From: Methyloprofundus sedimenti
GTDB lineage: Bacteria > Pseudomonadota > Gammaproteobacteria > Methylococcales > Methylomonadaceae
Length of the DNA: 64,000 nucleotides
Assembly (NCBI RefSeq): GCF_002072955.1
Contig: NZ_LPUF01000001.1
Location: forward strand, 1,138,896 to 1,202,895
Direction: 5' to 3'
Position numbers and translations under genes: made by a program. The notes beneath the pieces were generated by a model. It did not search any database. It saw only the letters and a program-made list of their open reading frames with translations, and was not told the DNA's origin. Positions 25,972 through 34,413 of the stretch are shown here, piece by piece (position 1 is the first letter of the stretch; each line of letters starts with the position of its first letter).

Positions 25972-26028
25972 CTACGTTTTTTTTATAAGTCGATGATAAA
26001 AAATATTAAAATCAGGAACTAATTAAGT

Positions 26029-27583
26029 ATGGTCAGCCAAACCAATGAACAAGCTTTAGAATCCGCCATAGAAAAGCATTTAACCGGCGCGCGTCTGGAA
26101 GAACTGGCCAATAAAGTTGGTGAAAAGCCTGCTGGTTTTGGTGCGCATTACTACCACAAGGGGCATGCTGCAGATTTTAATGCCCAATACGCGATTGATA
26201 GCCATCACTTTTGGTCATTTCTTAAGCAAACCCAAGAAAAAGAACTGGATAAGCTGAAACGTAATAGCCCTAACGATTGGCAGCGGAAAATCCTTGAACG
26301 CTTTGACCGAATGATCAAAAAATATGGCGTTGTGCATTTGTTAAAAAAAGGTTTAGCTGTCGATGATGCTCATCTACATCTTATGTATCCCGCGCCTTTA
26401 GCTAGTAGCAGTGACAGTGTGAAGAAGAACTTTGCCAGCAATATTTTTAGTTGCACTCGCCAGGTGCGCTATTCTTTGGCTAATCCATTGCAGGAAATTG
26501 ATATGGTGTTATTTGTTAATGGCCTAGCATTGGTAACCTTGGAGCTTAAAAACCCATGGACAGGGCAAACAGCACGTTATCATGGGCAAAAACAATACCG
26601 TGAAGATCGTGATATTACGCAACCCTTATTAAACTTTGGCCGTTGTTTGGTACATATGGCAGTAGATACTGATGAAGTATATATGACCACCAAATTAACG
26701 GGGAAAGAGACTTTCTTTTTACCGTTTAATAAAGGTCATCATCATGGCAAAGGCAACCCTGCCAACCCCGATGGTCATAAAACTGCCTATTTATGGCAAG
26801 AGGTTTTCAGTAAAGAAAATCTGGCAAATATTGTGCAACATTTTGTGCGGCTGGATGGTAGCAGTAAAGACCCTATTAATAAACGTACGCTATTCTTCCC
26901 GCGTTATCATCAACTGCATGTCGTGCGTAGCCTGATTGCCGATGTTGCCATTAACGGCGTCGGGCAAACCTATTTGATCCAGCATTCAGCAGGCTCCGGC
27001 AAAAGTAATTCCATTGCCTGGGCGGCTTATCAGTTAATTGAAGCTTATCCTGCTTCGGCTGATATTCCAGGTGCTAAAGGCCTGGATCAGCCTTTGTTTG
27101 ATTCTGTCATTGTGGTAACGGATCGTCGCTTACTGGATAAACAGTTGCGTGACAATATTAAGGATTTTTCTGAAGTAAAGAATATCGTTGCTCCTGCGCA
27201 CAAATCCTCTGAGCTAAAAAGTGCCCTGGAAAATGGTAAGAAAATTATCATTACTACGATTCAGAAATTTCCTTTTATTATTGAGGGTATCAGCGATTTA
27301 AGTGACAAGCGTTTTGCGGTCATTATTGACGAGGCGCACAGTTCACAAAGCGGTTCTGCGCATGACAATATGAATAGAGCGATGGGTAAGGATGAAGATG
27401 AGGAAGATGTTCAGGATAAAATTCTAGACGCGATGCGTTCACGCAAAATGCGCGGTAATGCTTCTTATCTGGCTTTTACCGCAACACCGAAAAGCACTAC
27501 ACTGGAAAAGTTTGGTCAGCAACAGTCTGATGGTAGTTTTGTCCCGTTTCACTTGTATTCCATGAAACAGGCGATTGAAGAGG
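26029..27583 (+). pseudogene. hsdR: Type I restriction endonuclease HsdR (second system), 5' part cut by IS30
   Basis: The first 518 codons of an HsdR. The nuclease domain shows VLFVNGLALVTLELKNPW, with ELK as the catalytic E-x-K. Walker A is AGSGKS (G322-S326, K325) and the DEAH box is at 434-437 (IIDEAHSSQ). The frame is cut after EAIEE-like codons at 27583, where the IS30 element begins; the sequence annotated past 27583 is IS DNA. The truncated product would keep the nuclease and the first helicase lobe but lack the second lobe and the docking domain, so restriction should fail. It continues at 28682. Confidence 0.92.
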
Positions 27584-28678
27584 CGCGAATTCAAGCAATT
27601 AATGCAACACCCTGTGATTTATTTATATCAACCCCCGTTATTTGGCAAAATACTTCCCATGGAGTTCTGTAATTTAACCCTTTTCTTGGACGATGATTAA
27701 GTGCTGTAATGGCACTATCAACCTCATCTTGAGTTACCTTATCCAAAGGTTCTTTTTTAGGGAAGTATTGCCTTAATAAGCCATTGTGGTTTTCATTTAA
27801 ACCTCGTTGCCACGAATGATACGGTTTGGCAAAATAAGTGCCGCAGTCAAGTGTTTTTGCAATGGCTTCATGCCCACAAAACTCACGTCCATTATCAAAG
27901 GTAATCGTGTGAACCCAACGTTTAAAAGGCTCAAGAGCATTGATAATCGCCTCTTTCGTTAATTCAGATTCTTTACGCTCAATTGAGATGGCGAAGTTGA
28001 GCTTTGAGACCCGTTCAGTCAGCGTCACCAATACGCCTTTATGTCCTTTACCGATAACAGTATCTGCTTCCCAATCACCTAAACGCGTTTTATCATCAAC
28101 CACTTGTGGTCGCTCATCAATATCAACACGGCTGGGTATCGTTCCGCGATAATCATTTTTTCCATATCGCTTACGATAAGGTTTGGCTTGATGCCTCAAA
28201 TAAGTATACAAATCGCCACCGGCTGCTTTGTTAGCTAAAATATAACGGTAAATAGTCTCATGACTGACGGAGTCCTTACCTTGTTGTTTTAAGCGTCCTG
28301 AAATACAGTCAGGGCTCCATTTCTCTTTGATTAAAGGCGTTATTATCTGTTGTAACTCAGCCGTCATCTTGATGTTTTTGGGCTTATCAATATGGCGTTG
28401 TTTAGCTATTCTCTCAGCTTGCTTGTAACGATAACCACACTGACCTGTATTACGCGTAATTTCACGTCCAATAGTCGATTTATGACGCCCCAATGTGATG
28501 GCTATTTGATTCTTAGAAACGCCTTGTTTTAGTTGCGTATAAATGTAAAATCTTTCCTCTTGGGTTAGATGGTTAAACGTGTTCATTGAGCACCTCTTTT
28601 TAGTTTCAGGTTTTAGTCGACGGAAACTATACCATCTAACCCTTTAAAGAGGTGTTGCAGTTATTATATGAATTCGGG
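27584..28678 (-). mobile_element. IS30-family insertion sequence, copy 2 (1095 bp), in hsdR
   Basis: Same length, ends and transposase as copy 1 (11925-13019). It is flanked by an exact 3-bp duplication AGG (27581-27583 and 28679-28681), as expected for IS30. Removing the element with one AGG leaves 3015 bp of hsdR, an uninterrupted frame of 1004 codons plus stop. The insertion is therefore recent and precise. Both copies lie in the same orientation, about 15.7 kb apart. Confidence 0.95.
27591..28586 (-). CDS. IS30-family transposase (copy 2)
   Basis: The protein is identical to that of copy 1 along all 331 residues, with the same helix-turn-helix and DDE signatures (TFDNGREFCGHE, SWQRGLNENHNGLL). 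It is transcribed against hsdR. Identity of the two copies points to very recent transposition or gene conversion. Confidence 0.95.
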   Translation of the reverse strand: MNTFNHLTQEERFYIYTQLKQGVSKNQIAITLGRHKSTIGREITRNTGQCGYRYKQAERIAKQRHIDKPKNIKMTAELQQIITPLIKEKWSPDCISGRLKQQGKDSVSHETIYRYILANKAAGGDLYTYLRHQAKPYRKRYGKNDYRGTIPSRVDIDERPQVVDDKTRLGDWEADTVIGKGHKGVLVTLTERVSKLNFAISIERKESELTKEAIINALEPFKRWVHTITFDNGREFCGHEAIAKTLDCGTYFAKPYHSWQRGLNENHNGLLRQYFPKKEPLDKVTQDEVDSAITALNHRPRKGLNYRTPWEVFCQITGVDINKSQGVALIA

Positions 28679-30141
28679 AGGGCTTTATTCTGGATGTTCT
28701 GGCCAATTACACCACCTATAAGTCTTATTATGAGATTGAAAAGTCGATAGCGGAAAACCCGCAATTTGATAGTAAAAAAGCGCAGCAGAAATTACGCGCT
28801 TATGTAGAACGTAGCCAGCAAACCATCGATACCAAAGCTGAGATCATGATGGATCACTTTATCCCGCAAGTGGTCAATAGCAAAAAGCTTAAGGGTAAAG
28901 CGAAAGGCATGGTGATTACGCAGAATATTGAAACAGCGATTCGGTATTACCAGGCGATTAATCGAATTCTAAAGCAACAGGGGAATCCTTTTAAAATTTT
29001 AATCGCCTTTTCAGACAAGAAAGAGGTCGATGGCGTTGAATATGTCGAACCTGATATGAATGGTTTCTCTGAAAATGATACCCGACATAAATTTGCTACC
29101 GATGAATACCGGCTATTAGTGGTTGCCAACAAATACCTCACGGGCTTTGACCAGCCTAAGCTCTGTTCCATGTATGTTGATAAAAAGTTACAAGGAGTTC
29201 TGGCGGTACAGGCCCTATCCCGTTTAAATCGATCAGCGCCTAAATTGGCAAAGAAAACGGAAGATTTGTTCGTATTGGATTTTTTTAATAGTGTTGACGA
29301 TATCAAGACTGCATTTGATCCTTTCTATACCGCAACCTCTTTATCAGAAGCGACTGATATTAATGTATTACATGAGCTTAAAACAGCGCTTGATGAAGTA
29401 GGCGTCTATGAGTGGTCTGAGGTTGAGGTTTTTATTAAGCGTTACTTTAATCAAGACGATGCACAGGAACTCAGCCCCATTATTGATGTTGCCGCAGATC
29501 GTTTTAATGCAGAACTGGAGCTGGAAAATGACGACAAAATTGACTTTAAAATCAAAGCTAAACAGTTTGTCAAAATCTATGGCCAAATGGCTTCTATCAT
29601 GCCGTATGAAATTGTAGCGTGGGAAAAGCTATTCTGGTTTCTGAAGTTTTTAATTCCTAAGCTTAAAGTTGAAGATCCTGATGCTGATTTATTGGATGAG
29701 CTGCTTGAATCCGTTGACCTAAGCTCTTATGGTCTTGAACGCGTCAAGCTTAATCAAACTATCAGCCTGGATGATGCTGAAACGGAATTAGATCCGCAAA
29801 ATTCAAATCCCCGTGGTAAATATGGCGAAGAAGAAACCAACCCGCTTGATGAAATTATTCGTAACTTTAATGAGCGCTGGTTCCAGGGCTGGGGTGCGAC
29901 ACCTGAAGAGCAGAAAATAAAGTTCTTAAATATTGCTAACAGTCTTAAAACACACCCTGATTTTGAGGCCAAATATCAAGGTAACCCGGACCCGCATAAC
30001 AGAGAGTTAGCTTTTGAAAAAATATTAAAAGAAGTCATGCTGCACCGCCGTAAAGATGAATTGGAACTGTATAAGTTATTCGTCAATGATGAGGCATTTA
30101 AAGCCTCGTTGCAGCAAAGCTTACAGCGGATAGTTGCTTAA
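28679..30141 (+). pseudogene. hsdR: Type I restriction endonuclease HsdR (second system), 3' part cut by IS30
   Basis: The remaining 486 codons of hsdR, in frame with the 5' part once the IS is removed (GFILDVLANYTTYKSYYEIEK immediately after the junction). It includes the second helicase lobe with VVANKYLTGFDQPKL and ALSRLNRS, and the C-terminal helical domain that binds HsdM/HsdS. An internal ATG at 28846 gives a 431-residue frame, but that start is inside the helicase and is not a native beginning. The TAA stop at 30139-30141 is followed after 1 bp by a MITE. Confidence 0.92.
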
Positions 30142-30142
30142 T

Positions 30143-30383
30143 CCTAGAAACCGCAGTTGACCGCTATAAAACATTATAAGTGACTGAATATAAAATATAA
30201 TGATCGTAAATGCTTGTCACCTGCTGGGTGACTATACTCCGCTTCACGGTTTTGTGGATAAATTTGCACACGAAATACAGCGTTACTGCTCTTGCCAAGG
30301 GCTATGGCCATTGTCTGTGAGCTGTGCCTTGTCTTTCACACTCAGATTTTCCACAAAATCCGTACTCAACTGCGGTTTCTAGG
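30143..30383. mobile_element. 241-bp MITE with perfect 18-bp terminal inverted repeats
   Basis: The ends CCTAGAAACCGCAGTTGA (30143-30160) and TCAACTGCGGTTTCTAGG (30366-30383) are exact reverse complements. TTAA lies beside both ends (30138-30141 and 30384-30387), one base offset on the left. The element holds no gene (a 60-residue frame inside is not credible). The CCTAG ends resemble those of IS1380-family elements, so such a transposase may mobilise it. About 115 bp of it recur, inverted, at 42397-42511. Confidence 0.8.
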
Positions 30384-30425
30384 TTAAAGCGGAGCGCGGA
30401 ATAAAACCTGTTTTTTTATCAATTT

Positions 30426-30896
30426 TTATTTTTTTTCCAGGCGATCTTCTAACTCACCAATATAAGCGAACAATGAATTTTCTGACTGCTTAACAACTCC
30501 GTAAAGATTGTTTTCAAACTGGTCAACTTTTTCTAGTATTTCGGATTTCATTTCTTCTCCATGCGCTGTTTGCTTCGCTAATTCACTTTCCAGGAAATTA
30601 TATAATTCTGTTACCTGCGATGCCTCGGCCTGATCGATAAGCTTTCGGTTAACCTGCAGTTCACGGGAATGGTGATGCGCTTCAAGAAGAGCGGAGGATT
30701 GCAGGTAAGCTATATCAATAAGAAACAATACAGTAATAAAAATTACTATCCCCAGCATTACCAGTCCCAGTGGCACTTGAGCCGTTGTAAACCCAAACGA
30801 TAATGCACCAGGAGTAATAAAAATATCCCAGTTGTTTACAGCTAGTCCAGCTGTAGCAAGCAAAGCAAGTAGCAGTAAAAGACTAAAAATCCTCAT
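30426..30896 (-). CDS. LapA-like small membrane protein with coiled coil
   Basis: A 156-residue protein. Two N-terminal membrane helices (about 3-22 and 42-64, LGLVMLGIVIFITVLFLID) are separated by a short ITPGALSFG loop as in LapA/DUF1049 proteins. A long charged, coiled-coil-prone cytoplasmic tail (about 75-156) is richer and longer than in E. coli LapA. A good ribosome site (AAGGAGAT, minus strand) precedes the ATG. LapA-type proteins are linked to the envelope and lipopolysaccharide control; that role here is inferred only from shape. Confidence 0.6.
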   Translation of the reverse strand: MRIFSLLLLLALLATAGLAVNNWDIFITPGALSFGFTTAQVPLGLVMLGIVIFITVLFLIDIAYLQSSALLEAHHHSRELQVNRKLIDQAEASQVTELYNFLESELAKQTAHGEEMKSEILEKVDQFENNLYGVVKQSENSLFAYIGELEDRLEKK

Positions 30897-30987
30897 GGAA
30901 AAATCTCCTTGGCAATAAAATTAAAGAAAATATGCATAATATAAAGCGCAGAAAAGGGGTTTTTCAACATCGTTTGCGCCTAATAAT

Positions 30988-31383
30988 TCAAGCTGCGTTT
31001 TCTAAATGATCAGGGTTTAACACAACATCCTCTATCTTATCCTAATTTCTTGTCAAATCTGACCAGGGTAATGATTTTTCTGCTTTCTTTGCTAACTATA
31101 ATGCCCGATATTTTCTCAGCAATGGCTCAACTTGCCGCGAATATTCAGTGTCAGAAGAATTGCCTGGCGGTGTTACAAAGCGCTCAAATCAGCTTTGAAT
31201 CCGCAACTGAGCTGTGTTAAATGGATTATGCTCGTCAAGCCATTTCAGCGCGTCTGGAAAATGTAAAACAAATTCCCCGAAACGATGAAGGGCATAATAA
31301 GTTGTTTTAGAATTGCTTTCTTATGCGTAGACCATTGTGCAATATCAACCAGCTCATCTTCTAATGTGTGGTGTGCGCTGACG
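30988..31383 (-). pseudogene. Decayed reading frame of unknown family
   Basis: On the minus strand the stretch still looks coding: HHTLEDELVDIAQWSTHKK, then after a frameshift YALHRFGEFVLHFPDALKW and LDEHNPFNTAQLRIQS, and after further stops ERFVTPPGNSSDTEYSRQV and LAKKAEKSLPWSDLTRN. At least one frameshift and three in-frame stops separate the pieces. I do not recognise the family. The remaining sequence of the 30897-31621 gap shows no gene. Confidence 0.4.
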
Positions 31384-31621
31384 GTCAAGTTCTAAAACAA
31401 GCAGAGTTATCAATCAATAGTGTCATTTGAAAATTGCCAATGCACTTATTAGTTGAATCTAAGCTTTCAAATAAGACAGGGGTATTGCATAAGTTTTTTG
31501 ATGTTTGCATGTGTCTGGATAAATGAGTGAAAACGGATTATTCAGAGAAAATATCATGCTTGATATTGATTTATGGCATTTAGGTATAGACTAAAAGTTT
31601 TATAAGACTCATAGTAGCAAT

Positions 31622-32470
31622 ATGACGAGTGAAAACAGCAAACAAACAATAACAGTACTTTATCATGCAGACTGCCTGGATGGTTATGGCGCGGCATGGT
31701 CAGCATGGAAGTCCTTAGGTGATTCGGTGCAATATAAGGCGGTACGGCATCAAATGCCGATGCCTGAATTTCCTGCAGGTGACGTGCTATATATATTAGA
31801 TTTTTGTTATCCTATAGAGCAATTAGTCAATGCTGCCCAAAAAGCCAGTAAAGTTGTTGTGTTAGATCACCATATCAGCGCACAACAAGCATTTAACGCT
31901 TATCAGGGGGAAATTCCTGAAAATCTGGAGATAAACTTTGATATGCAGCAAAGTGGCTGCATGATCGCGTGGCATTATTTTCAGGGCGATATTGAGCCGC
32001 CCATGCTATTACGGCATATTGAAGACCATGATTTATGGCGGCATCAATTAAGGCATACTGAGGAAATCATGAAAGCCTTGTTTTTGCGCCGGCCGATTTC
32101 TTATGCTGCGTTTGAACAGATACAAATAGATATTTTATACCGCGAAGGAAAAATTTTATTAAAACAACATCGGCAAATGGTTAAAACCTTGTTAAATTCG
32201 AGGCATAGTATAAGGCTCAATGATACGCTGGGCCTGGCCGTTAATGCACCGGGCGCATTTTCCAGTGATTTAGGACATGCTTTAGCTAAAAAATCAGGGA
32301 CATTTGGGTTAACCTACCACTATCATGGAAAGAGACAGTGTTATGAGTGTGGCCTGCGTTCTATTGGTGATTTTGATGTTTCTAAGCTGGCAGTTTGTTT
32401 CGGGGGGGGCGGGCATCAAAATGCAGCGGGTTTTAGTATCGATAGAAAGGTATTTTCAGGCTTTTTCTAG
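31622..32470 (+). CDS. DHH-family phosphoesterase (DHH plus DHHA1)
   Basis: A 282-residue protein. The N-terminal DHH domain has HADCLDGYGAAW (15-26), DFCYP and the LDHHISA motif (near 84-90), which bind two metal ions. The C-terminal DHHA1 part ends with GGGHQNAAGF, the substrate-binding signature. Related enzymes hydrolyse phosphodiesters such as oligonucleotides or cyclic dinucleotide products; the substrate here is not known. It stands alone and converges with the methyltransferase at 32539. Confidence 0.85.
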   Translation: MTSENSKQTITVLYHADCLDGYGAAWSAWKSLGDSVQYKAVRHQMPMPEFPAGDVLYILDFCYPIEQLVNAAQKASKVVVLDHHISAQQAFNAYQGEIPENLEINFDMQQSGCMIAWHYFQGDIEPPMLLRHIEDHDLWRHQLRHTEEIMKALFLRRPISYAAFEQIQIDILYREGKILLKQHRQMVKTLLNSRHSIRLNDTLGLAVNAPGAFSSDLGHALAKKSGTFGLTYHYHGKRQCYECGLRSIGDFDVSKLAVCFGGGGHQNAAGFSIDRKVFSGFF

Positions 32471-32538
32471 TTGTTCAGCGAGCCTGGCGATGTTAGCTAT
32501 TTTGCAAACCATATTGCCGCTGTACCAGCCGAATCTCA

Positions 32539-33450
32539 TTACATGGCTTTAAAGCACAGTATCTTCAGGCCTTTGCCTTCCGCTTCCAGATATACCTCTG
32601 GTGCGGGGATTTCTTGTACTAGCGTATATTGTGGTGCCAGTTCTGCTATATGTTCGATTAAGTAATCCCGTCCGAGTTCCGGCGCATTTAAGCATAATAG
32701 TAGCGTTGCTCCCGGTGCCATAAATTGATCAAGCCGGCGTAGTATTTTAGGATAGTCTTTTGCAATATCGACACTGCCTTTTTGTAACGTTGGTGGGTCA
32801 CAAATCAATAGATCAAATGGCCCGCGTTTTTTCAGTCGGCTAAAGGATTTAAAGGTATTAAGCTTTTCAAAGTATACTTGTTCCAGTGCCTGCCCGTTTA
32901 AACGATGGTTTTCGCGCCCGGTATTCAGAGCGGCACTGCTCATATCAACATTTAAGACTGACTTCGCATTGCCAGCAATTGCGGCTACTGAAAAACCGCA
33001 GGTATAGGCAAATAAATTGAGTACGCGTTTATCCTGACTCTGTTGTTGCACCCATCTGCGCCCGTTACGCATATCCAGAAACAAGCCGGTATTACGAACT
33101 TGTCCTAAACGGATATTGAATTTCAGATTATCTTCCTGAATCGCAAGTTGGGTGATGGTAGCGCCGCGAATAATATCAATAGGCCCCGATAATTCATATC
33201 GATGTTGCAGTTGCACACTTTGACAAGAGGTTAACTGAGACACCAAGTAATCTGCCAGTATGTCTATTTCAGTCTCTGATTCAGGCGCAAATAAAGTGAT
33301 TAATATGACAGGCGGCAGCCAGTCTATAGTGACATGATGTAAATCAGGGTAACCATGACCCCGGCCATGAAACAGACGTTGTGCCTGTAATGAGTCTTCT
33401 GCTGTTTTGGGTAATTGCAGGTATTGAGACAGTTGAGATAAAGCGGACAT
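32539..33450 (-). CDS. Class I SAM-dependent methyltransferase, RlmI/RlmK-like
   Basis: A 303-residue protein with a short N-terminal part and a Rossmann methylase core: motif I VLNLFAYTCGFSVAA (about 143-157), an acidic VLNVDMS strand end, and the catalytic-type motif CDPPT (about 217-221). This order and the GLFLDMRNGRRWV segment before motif I match the YccW/RlmI and RlmK-like 23S rRNA methyltransferases. No PUA domain is present at the N-terminus, so the exact target is uncertain. It is convergent with the DHH gene. Confidence 0.75.
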   Translation of the reverse strand: MSALSQLSQYLQLPKTAEDSLQAQRLFHGRGHGYPDLHHVTIDWLPPVILITLFAPESETEIDILADYLVSQLTSCQSVQLQHRYELSGPIDIIRGATITQLAIQEDNLKFNIRLGQVRNTGLFLDMRNGRRWVQQQSQDKRVLNLFAYTCGFSVAAIAGNAKSVLNVDMSSAALNTGRENHRLNGQALEQVYFEKLNTFKSFSRLKKRGPFDLLICDPPTLQKGSVDIAKDYPKILRRLDQFMAPGATLLLCLNAPELGRDYLIEHIAELAPQYTLVQEIPAPEVYLEAEGKGLKILCFKAM

Positions 33451-33668
33451 AGTTGATTGTTTATCAAAAATAGCTGATTAGTATAGCTCAGTATGCTGGT
33501 AATTGCTGTGCTGGAAATGGTCGTTATTCAATATTAGAGGTGTATCTATTTTCAATTAAGTCAGAAATATATAGCTGATTTACCTAGTGACTTTTGCTGG
33601 CCGTAAAGACATAATGCTATTTATATAAGCCCATATTTTGTAGTATTGCCAGTACACCAGGAGGTGTT

Positions 33669-34256
33669 ATGAAGACTAAAATTAAAGTCACAGAAGCAGA
33701 AACATTTATAAATCGCCCTGGGTGGTTTATGTTCAGGGGCGCAATGATGTTTGCTTTCGGTTCGTTATTGTTAATACTCTCAGTGGTAGCACCCCATATG
33801 CAAATGTTAGGAACAAGCTCCTCCTGGATTCCGGTTTCTTCAGCTATCATTTTGCTGGCTGGAATCTTGCGTTGTATTGATGCTTTTGCCTCTGACAGGC
33901 AAACGCTTGTGTTAATGAATATGCAAGGCGGTATGATTGATTTAGTCTGTGGGTTTATTATTTTTACAAATATAGGTGCCACATCACTTACGCTTAGCTT
34001 GATAGTTGCCGCATATCTTATTATGCAAGGTTTGTATAGATTTATGCTTACTTTTGTGATCGAAATTCATAGTCTCAATTCGGCGAGAATTGGAGGAAGT
34101 GTTTCGGTATTGCTTGGGCTTATGGCTTGGTTGAACTGGCCTTTTTCAGACTTTTGGTTTCTCTCCTTTGCGCTCAGCAGTGAAATTGCCAGTCGCGGAT
34201 GGGCATTAATGTTTTATGCAAATTCAATCAACAAACAACAAAAGGTTAGTCAATAA
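33669..34256 (+). CDS. HdeD/DUF308-like membrane protein
   Basis: A 195-residue polytopic protein with six predicted membrane helices, roughly at 20-42, 52-70, 78-96, 102-124, 133-150 and 155-180, spaced as in the HdeD (DUF308) family of inner-membrane proteins. A strong ribosome site AGGAGGTG lies just before the ATG at 33669. E. coli HdeD is linked to acid resistance; the role of this copy is unknown. It is a single gene. Confidence 0.7.
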   Translation: MKTKIKVTEAETFINRPGWFMFRGAMMFAFGSLLLILSVVAPHMQMLGTSSSWIPVSSAIILLAGILRCIDAFASDRQTLVLMNMQGGMIDLVCGFIIFTNIGATSLTLSLIVAAYLIMQGLYRFMLTFVIEIHSLNSARIGGSVSVLLGLMAWLNWPFSDFWFLSFALSSEIASRGWALMFYANSINKQQKVSQ

Positions 34257-34413
34257 TGGTTTTGTAGATCAACAGGTCTGAGTGACTATAAAAGTATCAC
34301 TCATATACATATTTTTCAGGTTGTAGGCTCTCATTGCAAACCATGCCAATCTACTTTGCCAACAAATAATTAGATTTATCAAAAATTATTGGCTCTAACT
34401 TATTGCTGATTCC

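Noticed and set aside
27584-27672. C-terminal end of the truncated HsdR frame up to 27672
   Set aside because: The last 30 codons lie in the IS30 element; the native gene stops at the insertion junction.
11925-28678. A mobile compound transposon carrying the R-M genes
   Set aside because: Two like-oriented IS30 copies exist, but no outer target duplication joins them and each sits within a different broken gene, so movement as a unit is not shown.
30200-30382. 60-residue frame in the gap after hsdR
   Set aside because: It lies inside the MITE and has no homology or ribosome site.
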